Positions 13,892 to 21,297 of a DNA stretch of 22,243 nucleotides are shown in pieces. The notes beneath the pieces are model-generated. The model made no database searches. It saw nothing but the letters and a program-made list of their open reading frames with translations, and had not been told where the DNA came from. Within the stretch, counting starts at the first letter, position 1. Each line of letters starts with the position of its first letter. The translations under genes were made by a program, and so were the position numbers. The stretch comes from Albimonas sp041685625 (GTDB lineage: Bacteria > Pseudomonadota > Alphaproteobacteria > Rhodobacterales > Rhodobacteraceae): assembly GCA_041685625.1 (NCBI GenBank), contig JAWLFJ010000062.1:1-22243 (forward strand), written 5' to 3'.

Positions 13892-14486
13892 GCGGAAACG
13901 GCGGCGCAGCCCGAGGACCACGGCGTTCGAGCCGCCGGCGTCGCCGAACGGGCCGAAGGCCGTGCAGCGGTGATGCAGTCGCAGCGCCGTGCTCCAGGGC
14001 GTGTCCGGCAGCCCGACCTCCAGCTCGATCGCCCAACAGGCCATCACGGCCGAGGAGCCGCCTTGCGTCGCCCGCTCCGCCTCCGGCGTCTCGGACGCCG
14101 CCGAGAGGCCGAGCCCGAAGGACGCCGAGACCGGCGTCTCCGGCGCGCGCCGGCGAAGCCCCGCGGGGACCGGCGCCGGTTCCAGGTGGTCCTGCGCCCC
14201 CCGGTGGCGCGACGGCAGCGCCTCCGCCTCCCAGCCCGGCGAACCGAGCGGCCCCCGCGCCGGCGTCGCGAGCCGCGCCGAGAGCCCCGCCGTCCACCAG
14301 CCCGCCGTCCTCCAGCCCGCCGTCCTCCAGCCGTGCGTCCCACGGGGCGAGGACGAGGTCGTCCCAGCTCTCCTGTGTCAGGACGCCGCCGTAGAGCACG
14401 GCGGCACAGGGTGCGTCCTCCCCCCGTCGCGGACGGCGCGGCGGCGAAGAGGGGGCGACGACGGCGGCGAGTCGGAGAGGGCGCAT
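13892..14486 (-). pseudogene. Broken gene for a small exported, probably outer-membrane beta-barrel protein
   Basis: The coding signal jumps between frames. From ATG 14486 the start 'MRPLRLAAVVA' continues as a signal peptide only if the frame changes within the CCCCC run, giving 'LFAAAPSATGG'. The mature start 'EDAPCAAVLYGGVLTQESWDDLVL' is back in the first frame after a G-run. The rest is in another frame after the repeat at 14286-14330: 'GAQDHLE', 'SASFGLGLSAASETPEAE', 'VMACWAIELEVGLPDTPWS', 'ALRLHHRCTAFGPFGDAGGSN' and 'VVLGLRRRF'. The expected stop after the terminal Phe (13895-13897) is missing, and that frame runs on into pgsA. The final aromatic residue, the repeated LHHR..AFG and GLGLS segments, and the length (about 200 residues) fit a PagL/acyloxyacyl-hydrolase-like small barrel that I recall from Rhodobacterales; that link is from memory. 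Base-calling errors at homopolymers could mimic this. Confidence 0.65.
14286..14330. repeat. Three tandem copies of a 15-bp unit
   Basis: The unit cccgccgtcctccag occurs at 14301-14315 and 14316-14330 exactly, and at 14286-14300 with one change. On the minus strand it encodes repeated Leu-Glu/Val-Asp-Gly-Gly within the broken gene, at the point where the conserved reading frame changes. Confidence 0.9.
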
Positions 14487-14520
14487 CTGCGGGCTGTCCC
14501 TTCGGATCGGCGCCCCCTGC

Positions 14521-14526
14521 AGCCTA
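14521..14526 (-). promoter_or_regulatory. Candidate -10 box (TAGGCT) of the broken gene
   Basis: TAGGCT on the minus strand lies 34 bases before the old start codon at 14486, and GAAGGGA lies between them as a possible Shine-Dalgarno. It matches the boxes at 6809 and 19803. The rest of the 14487-14700 gap shows only short hairpins and no gene. Confidence 0.35.
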
Positions 14527-14700
14527 CAGCCCCGGCCCGCTCGCCGTCGCCCGCTCACGAAGGCTCGTGGTCGCCGACGGCGACGTCGTCCGATCGTCGC
14601 GGCCGGATCCCGCCATCGACCGGGTCGCCGGCCGCGGCGGGGCCGACGCCTTGGTCGGCCGGCCGGGGCGCCGTGGGGAGATCGGCCCGGCCGCGCCGTC

Positions 14701-15876
14701 TCAGCGGCTCCAACGGCGCGCCAGGGGCGCGGCCGTGAGCCCGTGCAGCAGCGCGCTCAGGCACACCCCGGTGATCGCCAGCGAGATCGCCGCATGGTCC
14801 GCCGGCAGGCCCAGCCGCTCCACCACCAGCAGCGCGAAGAGCGCCGTCGCCAGCCCGCGCGGTCCGAACCAGCCGAGGAACAGCCGCTCGGCCGGCCGTG
14901 CGTCCGTGCCGGCAAGCGACAGCCAGATCGCGAGCGGCCGCGCGAGGAACAGGGAGGTCAGCAGGAACGCCAGCCCGCGCCAGTCGAGGCTGGCCAGCGC
15001 CTCGGGCGCGAGCGCAGCGCCGATCAGCAGGAAGGCGCCGAGCACCAGCATCCGCCCCTCGCCGTCCGCGAACTCGCGCGCGAATCCGCGCCCCTCGCCC
15101 AGCCGTTCGCCGAAGGCGATCCCGCCGACGAAGGCCGCGACGAAGCCGTTGCCCCCTAGCGTATGCGCCGCGGCGTAAGCGGCCCCCGCCACGGCGAGCG
15201 CGGCGACGCCCTGACCCGTCTCGTCCGTCCAGCCCGCGGCGGCCGAGCGCTTCAGGAGGTCGCCGCCCGCAAGCCCCGCGGCGACGCCGGCCGCGACGCC
15301 GAACCCCACCTGCTCCAGCGCGAAGCGGATCCAGTCGCCGCCGCCGGGCGGCGCCTCGTGGCCCAGGACGGCGCAGGCCAGAAACAGCACCATAGGCAGG
15401 GCGAGACCGTCGTTGAGCCCGCTCTCCACCTCGATCGTCCGGCGCAGCCGTTCCGGCACGGCGGGATCGGCGGTCACGGCCCGGCCCAGCGCCGCGTCGG
15501 TCGGCGCCATCAACGCGCCGAGGAGCGCGGCCTCCGCCACCGTCAGGCCCGGAAGCAGCAGCCACGCCGCCAGCCCTCCGAACAGCGCCGCCAGCGGCAG
15601 CCCGAAGACCAGCATGCGCGCCGGCCGGCCCCAGTCGCGCATGATCTTGCCGCAGTCGACATGCGCGGCGTCGGCGAACAGCACGATCGCCAGCGTGACC
15701 TCCGCCAGCGGCAGCAGCAGATCGCGCGCGCCCTCGGCGAGACCGGCGGCCGAGAGCGCCAGGCCCAGCCCGAGGAACAGCATCGGCGGCGTGACGGGCG
15801 TCGTCGACATCCGACGCGCGACGGCCGCCGTGGCGAAGACCGCGGTCGCGGCGAGCAGCAGCATCTCCTCGTGCAT
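14701..15876 (-). CDS. CPA1-type cation/proton antiporter (Na+/H+ antiporter family)
   Basis: A 391-residue polytopic inner-membrane protein with about 11-12 hydrophobic helices. Seen: 'PPMLFLGLGLALSAAG', 'LAEVTLAIVLFADAAHVD' (the conserved helix with a membrane-embedded acidic residue), 'LGALMAPTDAALGRAV', then 'IEVESGLNDGLALPMVLF' containing the ion-binding Asn-Asp pair typical of NhaP/CPA1 transporters. 'LFLGWFGPRGLATALFALLV' is the conserved late segment. It is shorter than NhaP proteins with a cytoplasmic tail; the protein ends right after the last helix. ATG 15876 has GGGAGGGAG just upstream. It lies downstream of pseudoazurin but is cut off from it by a strong double hairpin, so it is probably transcribed separately. 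The ion specificity (Na+, K+) is unknown. Confidence 0.92.
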   Translation of the reverse strand: MHEEMLLLAATAVFATAAVARRMSTTPVTPPMLFLGLGLALSAAGLAEGARDLLLPLAEVTLAIVLFADAAHVDCGKIMRDWGRPARMLVFGLPLAALFGGLAAWLLLPGLTVAEAALLGALMAPTDAALGRAVTADPAVPERLRRTIEVESGLNDGLALPMVLFLACAVLGHEAPPGGGDWIRFALEQVGFGVAAGVAAGLAGGDLLKRSAAAGWTDETGQGVAALAVAGAAYAAAHTLGGNGFVAAFVGGIAFGERLGEGRGFAREFADGEGRMLVLGAFLLIGAALAPEALASLDWRGLAFLLTSLFLARPLAIWLSLAGTDARPAERLFLGWFGPRGLATALFALLVVERLGLPADHAAISLAITGVCLSALLHGLTAAPLARRWSR

Positions 15877-15931
15877 CAGGCTCCCTCCCGCGTCGCCTCC
15901 CCGGGCCTCGGCGCCGTCTGCCCGAACGCGT

Positions 15932-15997
15932 CGCGCCCCGCGCCCGATCTCGCCGGGCGCGGGGCGCGCGGGCCCCGGGGCGTGACGCCCCCGGGGC
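15932..15997 (-). terminator. Strong double hairpin downstream of pseudoazurin
   Basis: Two GC-rich hairpins follow the pseudoazurin stop. The first encountered (15972-15997) pairs about 12 bases with one bulged C and almost no loop. The second is a perfect 15-bp stem, 15932-15946 with 15954-15968, around a 7-base loop. There is no long T-tract. They occupy most of the gap before the antiporter gene. Confidence 0.65.
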
Positions 15998-16005
15998 GGC
16001 GGGCG

Positions 16006-16449
16006 TCAGCCCTCGGCTTCGGCGCGCGCCTCTTCGAGATACGCGTCGAAGCGCTCGTCGGCCTTGCCGGGCATCCGCACGTCCTGCACCGCGTCGAGAT
16101 TGGAGAAGTCGTCGCCCACGACGATGAGCGCGACCATGCCGAGCGAGTAGTGCGGCGTGCACTTCACCAGATGGACGCCGTCCTCGCCCACCTCGTAGAC
16201 GATCTCCTCGTTGATGCGGCCGCGGAACTCCTCGGCGCCCTCGGGCACCACTTCGGAGACCGCGTTGTGGCCCTTGTCCTCGGGCACGAAGCGCACGGTG
16301 TCGCCGACCTCGGCGTGGATCACGGCGGGCTCGAACACCATTCGGTCTCCGTCCGAGCCCTTGTTCAGCATCTGCACCACGTGCTCCTCGGCGACGGCGG
16401 GAAGCGCGAACAGGGCGGCGGCTGCGGCGGCGACGATCATGCGGGTCAT
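16006..16449 (-). CDS. Pseudoazurin (periplasmic type I blue copper protein)
   Basis: A 147-residue precursor. Residues 1-20 are a Sec signal peptide ('MIVAAAAAALFALPAVA', cleavage before Glu21). The mature protein is a cupredoxin with the four copper ligands in order: His61 ('KGHNAV'), Cys97 and His100 ('KCTPHYSLGM'), and Met105. The C-terminal two-helix extension ('NLDAVQDVRMPGKADERFDAYLEEARAE') is the hallmark of pseudoazurins. The family carries electrons in the periplasm, classically to copper nitrite reductase or N2O reductase; no denitrification gene is in this window, so the partner lies elsewhere. ATG 16449 is chosen for the perfect AAGGAGGT five bases upstream; a longer frame to 16488 would spoil the signal peptide. 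The spaced upstream region and strong terminator suggest a separate, well-expressed unit. Confidence 0.96.
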   Translation of the reverse strand: MTRMIVAAAAAALFALPAVAEEHVVQMLNKGSDGDRMVFEPAVIHAEVGDTVRFVPEDKGHNAVSEVVPEGAEEFRGRINEEIVYEVGEDGVHLVKCTPHYSLGMVALIVVGDDFSNLDAVQDVRMPGKADERFDAYLEEARAEAEG

Positions 16450-16460
16450 GGACGACCTCC

Positions 16461-16475
16461 TTGCGTTGCGTTGCG
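16461..16475. repeat. Three tandem TTGCG units before pseudoazurin
   Basis: TTGCG is repeated three times, followed by TTCG, directly upstream of the pseudoazurin Shine-Dalgarno. On the transcript it reads as CGCAA repeats. It is a small repeat that could change length by slippage. Confidence 0.6.
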
Positions 16476-16543
16476 TTCGACCGGTCATGTATGCCGCTGC
16501 GCGCGGTGGGCATCGCGGCGCGCCGTCGCCCCCCTCGCCGCGT

Positions 16544-17608
16544 TCAGCGCCGCTCCACCCGATGCCGCAGGTTGCGCTTGTCCTCCGCGCATTTGCGCAG
16601 GCAGGTCTCCAGCGCGCAGGCCCGCCAGCGCTCGGCGTAGATCGAGGCGAAGGGCTCGTCCGCCAGGATCTCCGCCAGCGGCCGCCTGTGCAGGTCGTGC
16701 CGATCCGCAGGGTCGACGCCGGCCGAGGCGTTCAGCGCCGCCTCCTCCTCCGAGCCCGTCATCCAGCAGCAGGCCGAGACGATGCCGTGCGCCGAGACGT
16801 AGGCCCGGTTCACCGCCGCCGACTTGCAGGAGACGCCGCCGATGCGCGGCGGCGCGACGGCGTTCGCGTCCTCCCGGTCCGCCTTGCCGGGGCCGAGGGT
16901 CTCGTCCACCCGCAGCGTCGGCGGCTCCAACGTCCGCCGCTCGCCCGTCGGCAGGACGTAGTCGAAGGTCGGCGACTTCGAGAAGCGGATCGAATCGATG
17001 GCGACGAAGGCGCGAAAGCCCATCCGGTCCGCAAGCGCCCGCGCCTCCGCCAGCTGATGCTCGTTGTGGCGGAAGAGGATGAAGTGCCACTCGGCCTCCG
17101 CCCCCGTCGCGAGGAACGCCTCCGCGTTCGCCATGATCCGGTCGAACCGCGTGTTGACCCGGTAGAGCGCGTTGACCTCGCCGAGCCCGTCGACGTGCAG
17201 CTCCAGCCGCGAGCCCGAGGCGCGGAACGCCTCGCCCAGCCGCCGCCACCAGTCCGGCCGGCGCAGCCCGCCGTTGGTGCTCATCGCCACCCGCACGCCG
17301 CGGGCGGTCAGGTGCTCCACGATCTCGAGGCACTGGCTCGCCGCGATCGGATCGCCGTAGGCGCCCGAGAGGATCACGTCCGAGGTCCGCGCGCACATCG
17401 CGTCGTCGAAGCAGCGCCGGAAGTCCTCCAGCGTCAGCTCCACGTTGAAGACCTTGGAGCGGTCGGCGACGCAGCCGTTCATGTGGTCCGTGCGCGGGCA
17501 CATCGGGCAGCCCGCGTTGCACTTGTCGGTCAGCTCGACGTGGAACTGCCACGGGCGGGCGGCGTCGAACATGGCGACGGGGGCGATCTCGTGCGAGGCG
17601 TCGGGCAA
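16544..17608 (-). CDS. Radical SAM protein with SPASM-like cysteine-rich C-terminus
   Basis: A 354-residue radical SAM enzyme. The cluster motif CxxxCxxC is 'CNAGCPMCPR' (Cys30, Cys34, Cys37). A GGE-like strand ('ILSGAYGDP') and 'MSTNGGL' follow the usual barrel order. The C-terminal third has further cysteines (Cys261, Cys280, Cys281, Cys331, Cys336, Cys340, including 'CALETCLRKC'), as in SPASM/twitch proteins that bind extra Fe-S clusters and modify peptides, proteins or cofactors. The start appears to be TTG at 17608: AGAGGAGAG lies six bases before it, while the first ATG (17572, residue 13) has no Shine-Dalgarno. It follows a molybdenum oxidoreductase gene by 56 bases on the same strand, so it may act in its maturation; no precursor-peptide gene was seen. 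The substrate is unknown. Confidence 0.87.
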   Translation of the reverse strand: MPDASHEIAPVAMFDAARPWQFHVELTDKCNAGCPMCPRTDHMNGCVADRSKVFNVELTLEDFRRCFDDAMCARTSDVILSGAYGDPIAASQCLEIVEHLTARGVRVAMSTNGGLRRPDWWRRLGEAFRASGSRLELHVDGLGEVNALYRVNTRFDRIMANAEAFLATGAEAEWHFILFRHNEHQLAEARALADRMGFRAFVAIDSIRFSKSPTFDYVLPTGERRTLEPPTLRVDETLGPGKADREDANAVAPPRIGGVSCKSAAVNRAYVSAHGIVSACCWMTGSEEEAALNASAGVDPADRHDLHRRPLAEILADEPFASIYAERWRACALETCLRKCAEDKRNLRHRVERR

Positions 17609-17664
17609 GGCGGCTCTCCTCTGTCAGTCCTCACCTAACCCCGCCGCGGCCCCGGCGGAACCCG

Positions 17665-19752
17665 TCAGGCCCGCCGCAGGCTCACCTTCACGTCATGGAA
17701 GGCCGCGCCGCCATAGGGCGCGACCGAATCCGCGCCCACCAGCACGTTGATCCCCTCGCCGCTCTTGTGCGCCCGGTTCGGATGCAGGCTCTCGGCGATC
17801 ACCACGCCCCGGCGCAGCCCGTCGAAGAGCCGCGCCGTCAGCGTCACCGCCCCCCGCGCGTTCTCCGCGACCACCGCGTCGCCCTCGGCCACGCCCAGCC
17901 CGGCCGCGTCCTCCGGATGGATCATCAGCGACGGCCCGCCCTCCCGCGTCTCCGAGGTCGGCGTCTCGGTGAAGGTGGAGTTCAGGAAGTTCCGCGCCGG
18001 CGAAGTGGCGAGGCGGAAGGGATGCGCCGCGTCGGCGGTCTCGATCACGTCCCAATGGTCGGGGAAGGCCGGCATGTCCGCCACCGGTCCCATCGGCCCC
18101 GCGTTAGGGTTCGGCACGCGCGGCCAGTCCGGCCGGAACCGGAACCGCCCGTCCGGCCAGGCGAAGCCGTCGAGGTAGTGCGCCTCGCGGAACGGCGGCT
18201 GGATGTCGAGCCAGTTCTCGGCGTCGAGATCCTCGATCGTGCCGTGCCCGGCGGCGCGCACCACCTGGTCGATCATCTCCCGCGCCGTCATGCGGAAGCC
18301 CGGATGCTCCGCCCCCAGCCGCTCCGCCAGGGCGCAGATCACCTCGTGATTGCTGCGGCACTCGCCCGGCGGGTCGATGAGCCTGCCGCCGAGCATGACG
18401 TGCTGATGCCCGCCGCCGTAATAGAGGTCGTCATGCTCCATGAACTGAGTCGCCGGCAGCACCACGTCCGCCATCCGCGCCGTCTCGGTCATGAACTGCT
18501 CGTGCACCGCGACGAACAGGTCCTCCCGCGCGAAGCCCTCGCGCACCCGCCGCTGCTCGGGCGCCACGTTCACCGGATTGGTGTTCTGGATCAGCAGCGC
18601 CGTCACCGGCGGCCCGCCGTGCAGCGCCTCGGCGTCGCCGGTCAGGATGCGGCCGATCTTCGACTGGTCGAGCACCCGGACCGAGGGGTCGCGCATGTCG
18701 AGCCCCTCCAGCACCGTCTTGTCCCAGGCGTAGATCGCCCCGTTGTTGTGGAAGGCGCCGCCGCCCTCGTGCTTCCACGCCCCGAGCACCGTCGGGACCG
18801 AGAGCGCCGCGTGCATGTTGTGCGCCCCGTTGCGCTGGCGCGTGAACCCGTAGCCGAGGCGGAAGAACGCCCGCGGCCTCTCCTTCAGCAGCGCCGCGAA
18901 GGCCTCGATCTCCTCGACCGAGAGCCCGGTGATCGCCGCCGCCCAGCCCGGCGTCCGGGTCGCGAGATGCGCCTCCAGCCCCTCCGGATCGTCCGCGAAC
19001 TCGGCCAGATAGGCCCGGTCCGCCGCCCCTTCCCGGAACAGGCAATGCATCACCGCGCAGGCCAGCGCCCCGTCGGTGCCGGGCTTCAGCACCAGCCCGA
19101 GATCCGCCTGCTTCACCGTGTCGTTGCGGTAGATGTCGATCGCGACGATCTTCGCGCCGTTCTCCTTCCGCGCCTTCACCGCGTGATGCATCACGTTGAC
19201 CTGCGTGTGCACCGCGTTGGTGCCCCAGATCACCACGCAGTCGGACTTCGCCATCTCCCGCGGATCGGCGCCGGCCAGCCGCCCGGTCCCGGCGATGAAC
19301 CCGGTCCAGGCCATCGTCGTGCAGATCGTGGAGTGAAAGCCCGAATAGCGCTTCACGTTGCGGAGCCGGTTGATCCCGTCGCGCATCACGAGGCCCATGG
19401 TCCCCGCGTAGTAATAGGGCCAGACCGTCTCCGGCCCGTGCTCGGCCTCCGCGGCGAGGAATCGCTCCGCGATCAGGTCGAGCGCGTCGTCCCAGGAGAT
19501 CCGCTCCCAGCGCCCTTCGCCCCTGGCGCCGACGCGCCGCATCGGGTGCAGGATGCGGTCCGGATGATGGATGCGCTCGGCGTAGCGGGCGACCTTCGCG
19601 CAGATCACGCCGTCGGTGTAGGTCTGGCTCTTCGCGCCGCGGACCCGCCCGATCCGCGCGCCGTCGATCACCTCCACCTCAAGCGCGCAGGCCGAGGGGC
19701 AGTCGTGCGGGCAGACGGAGGGGCGGCGCTCGATCTTCGGCTGGACGGTCAT
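17665..19752 (-). CDS. Molybdopterin oxidoreductase, DMSO-reductase family, with N-terminal 4Fe-4S site
   Basis: A 695-residue enzyme with a [4Fe-4S]-binding N-terminus: Cys14, Cys18, Cys22 ('VCPHDCPSACAL') and Cys51 ('GVICAKVARY'). Bis-MGD-binding segments follow: 'RWERISWDDALDLIAERF', 'IWGTNAVHTQVNVMHH', 'IVAIDIYRNDT', 'LLIQNTNPVNVAP', and 'MADVVLPATQFMEHDDLYYGGGHQHV'. The C-terminal molybdopterin-dinucleotide domain includes 'RLATSPARNFLNSTF' and 'MIHPEDAAGLGVAEGDAVV'. The metal ligand is uncertain; Cys144 in 'STICTTMAW' is the best candidate. There is no Tat signal, so the enzyme is cytoplasmic, and no electron-transfer or membrane subunit is adjacent. AAGGGAG precedes ATG 19752. A radical SAM gene follows and an aminotransferase diverges from it. 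The substrate is unknown; the cofactor would come from pathways including the MoaDE pair in this window. Confidence 0.94.
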   Translation of the reverse strand: MTVQPKIERRPSVCPHDCPSACALEVEVIDGARIGRVRGAKSQTYTDGVICAKVARYAERIHHPDRILHPMRRVGARGEGRWERISWDDALDLIAERFLAAEAEHGPETVWPYYYAGTMGLVMRDGINRLRNVKRYSGFHSTICTTMAWTGFIAGTGRLAGADPREMAKSDCVVIWGTNAVHTQVNVMHHAVKARKENGAKIVAIDIYRNDTVKQADLGLVLKPGTDGALACAVMHCLFREGAADRAYLAEFADDPEGLEAHLATRTPGWAAAITGLSVEEIEAFAALLKERPRAFFRLGYGFTRQRNGAHNMHAALSVPTVLGAWKHEGGGAFHNNGAIYAWDKTVLEGLDMRDPSVRVLDQSKIGRILTGDAEALHGGPPVTALLIQNTNPVNVAPEQRRVREGFAREDLFVAVHEQFMTETARMADVVLPATQFMEHDDLYYGGGHQHVMLGGRLIDPPGECRSNHEVICALAERLGAEHPGFRMTAREMIDQVVRAAGHGTIEDLDAENWLDIQPPFREAHYLDGFAWPDGRFRFRPDWPRVPNPNAGPMGPVADMPAFPDHWDVIETADAAHPFRLATSPARNFLNSTFTETPTSETREGGPSLMIHPEDAAGLGVAEGDAVVAENARGAVTLTARLFDGLRRGVVIAESLHPNRAHKSGEGINVLVGADSVAPYGGAAFHDVKVSLRRA

Positions 19753-19798
19753 GGCGGTCTCCCTTGACGCCGCGGATGATGGCGGAGGGCGGACGTCG

Positions 19799-19808
19799 CG
19801 TCTAGGCT
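19799..19808. promoter_or_regulatory. Candidate bidirectional -10 region between the Mo oxidoreductase and aminotransferase genes
   Basis: CGTCTAGGCT contains a CTAG core. It reads TAGGCT rightward (19803-19808) and TAGACG leftward (19804-19799), both -10-like. Expected starts would give leaders of about 35-40 bases in each direction, each containing a good Shine-Dalgarno. No convincing TTG-type -35 is visible on the plus side. Confidence 0.35.
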
Positions 19809-19849
19809 GCGCCGAAATCCGCGGAATCGCGAATACGGGAGGAGACGAG

Positions 19850-21073
19850 ATGGACGGAGCGCAGGGTCACACGCCCCGCTGGCTGGGGGGGCTGCCCGCC
19901 CCCGCCGCGGAGTTCGCGGGACATCCGGAATTCAACTTCGTCGGCGGGCATGTCGACGCCGACTGCGTGCCGGTGGAGGCCCTGCGGGAGGCCGCCGCGG
20001 CCGCGATCGCGGAGGAAGGCGGCGACCTCGCGATGTACAACCCGACCGGCGGCAAGGGCCATGCCGGATGCCGGCGCATGGTGGCGGAGATGCTGACCCG
20101 CCGCACCGGGATGCCCTGCGATCCGGAGGAGGTGCTGATCGTCTCGGGCTCCCTTCAGGCGCTCGACCTCGTGAACCGCGCCCTCGTCGGCCCGGGCGAC
20201 GCGGTGCCCTGCGAGCTCGAGAACTACGGCGGCGCGCTGACCCGCATCCGCGCCCGCGGGGCCGAGCCCGTCGGCGTCCGCACCGACGCGCACGGCATGG
20301 TCCCCGAGGCGCTGGAGGAGACGCTGACCCGCCTCGGCCGCGAGGGCCGGCGCGTCAGCTACGTCTACCTGATCCCGACCGTGCAGAACCCGACCGGCAC
20401 CGTGATGCCCGAGGAGCGGCGCAAGGAGATCCTGGAGATCGCCGCCCGCCACGACGTCACCCTGTTCGAGGACGACTGCTACGCCGACCTCGTCTTCGCC
20501 GGCGGCCGGCCGAAGGCGATCCGCGCGCTCGACCCCGACGGGCGCACGATCTACTGCGGCACCTTCTCCAAGCAGATCGCGCCGGGCCTCCGGCTCGGCT
20601 TCCTCGTCGCGGACCGGCCGGCGCTCGCCCAGCTCCTCGCGCTCAAGAGCGACGCCGGCACCCCGGCGATCGAGCAGATGACGCTCGCCCGGATGGGTCC
20701 GATGTTCGACGCGCATTGCGAGGCGGTGCAGAAGCGCCTCGGCGAGAAATGCGCGGTGATCTGCGAGGCGCTCGACGCCGAGTTCGGCGCCGCGGCCGAA
20801 TACCGCCGCCCCGACGGCGGCATCTTCGTCTGGGCGACCCTGCCGGCGCCGGTCGACACCACCCGCCTCGCCCAGGTCGCGGCGGCCGAGGGCGTCGCGA
20901 TCAACCCCGGCGCCGAATGGTGCGCGGACGCCGAGCACGGCCGCCGCAGCCTGCGCCTCTGCTTCGCCAACCCGTCAGAGGAGACGATCCGCGCGGGGGT
21001 GGCGAAACTCGCCGAGATCTGCCGCCGGGAGTTCGGCCTGCCCGAACGCAGCGCCAACGTCTCGCGCGTCTGA
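19850..21073 (+). CDS. PLP-dependent aminotransferase, fold type I (class I/II)
   Basis: A 407-residue enzyme of the aspartate-aminotransferase fold, closest in pattern to the 2-aminoadipate/MocR-domain group. Seen: 'MYNPTGGKGHAGCRRMVAEML' across residues 62-82, 'LIVSGSLQALDLVNRAL', 'LIPTVQNPTGT' (Asn180 in the usual PxxQNPTG), 'FEDDCYADL' with the pyridine-binding Asp208 and Tyr211, PLP Schiff-base Lys241 in 'GTFSKQIAPGLRLGF', and carboxylate-binding Arg369 in 'SLRLCFANPSEE'. There is no helix-turn-helix, so it is an enzyme and not a MocR regulator. GGGAGGAG lies just ahead of ATG 19850. It is divergent from the molybdenum oxidoreductase and may be co-regulated with it. The amino donor and keto acid are unknown. 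Confidence 0.94.
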   Translation: MDGAQGHTPRWLGGLPAPAAEFAGHPEFNFVGGHVDADCVPVEALREAAAAAIAEEGGDLAMYNPTGGKGHAGCRRMVAEMLTRRTGMPCDPEEVLIVSGSLQALDLVNRALVGPGDAVPCELENYGGALTRIRARGAEPVGVRTDAHGMVPEALEETLTRLGREGRRVSYVYLIPTVQNPTGTVMPEERRKEILEIAARHDVTLFEDDCYADLVFAGGRPKAIRALDPDGRTIYCGTFSKQIAPGLRLGFLVADRPALAQLLALKSDAGTPAIEQMTLARMGPMFDAHCEAVQKRLGEKCAVICEALDAEFGAAAEYRRPDGGIFVWATLPAPVDTTRLAQVAAAEGVAINPGAEWCADAEHGRRSLRLCFANPSEETIRAGVAKLAEICRREFGLPERSANVSRV

Positions 21074-21297
21074 CCTCCTGCGGGGGAACGGCCGGCGGGG
21101 ATCGATCCCCTCTGACCGCGCCCCGCCTCGCCGCTGTAGCGTCGCCCTTGCAGTGCGGGTTCATGCGAGAGGCGCCGCTTCGTTTCAAGTGGAAGTCGTT
21201 GGGCGTCCGATCCTTGAAATACGGATTCGTCGCCGCTCTGCCCGATTTGGTAAAGTTCTTGGCTGCGCACAGCTTTTTTTTCATTTTATTTCCTGAT
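21074..21297. other. Intergenic, locally AT-rich stretch with no supported gene
   Basis: After the aminotransferase stop comes a 14-bp palindrome, GGGGATCGATCCCC at 21097-21110. From about 21170 to 21300 base composition drops to near half GC, against roughly three quarters in the rest of the window, and includes an eight-T run near 21275. A 47-codon frame (ATG 21163 to stop 21306) exists but has unlike codon use and no recognisable domain. This stretch is probably the non-coding end of the IS1595-type remnant that follows. Confidence 0.5.

Noticed and set aside
16006..16449. Pseudoazurin as evidence for a denitrification cluster.
   Set aside because: No nitrite, nitric oxide or nitrous oxide reductase genes are present in the window; the neighbours are an antiporter and a radical SAM gene.
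15163..17082. Rightward 639-codon frame across the antiporter and pseudoazurin region.
   Set aside because: It is antisense to three recognised genes and crosses a terminator; no domain is visible.
17641..17658. Hairpin ccgccg/cggcgg between the molybdenum oxidoreductase and the radical SAM gene as a terminator.
   Set aside because: The stem is only six base pairs and the genes are just 56 bases apart; too weak to argue that they are separate transcripts.
21097..21110. GGGGATCGATCCCC palindrome as a terminator for the aminotransferase gene.
   Set aside because: It has no loop and no T-tract; at most five base pairs could form around a 4-base loop. Left only as a note in the intergenic entry.
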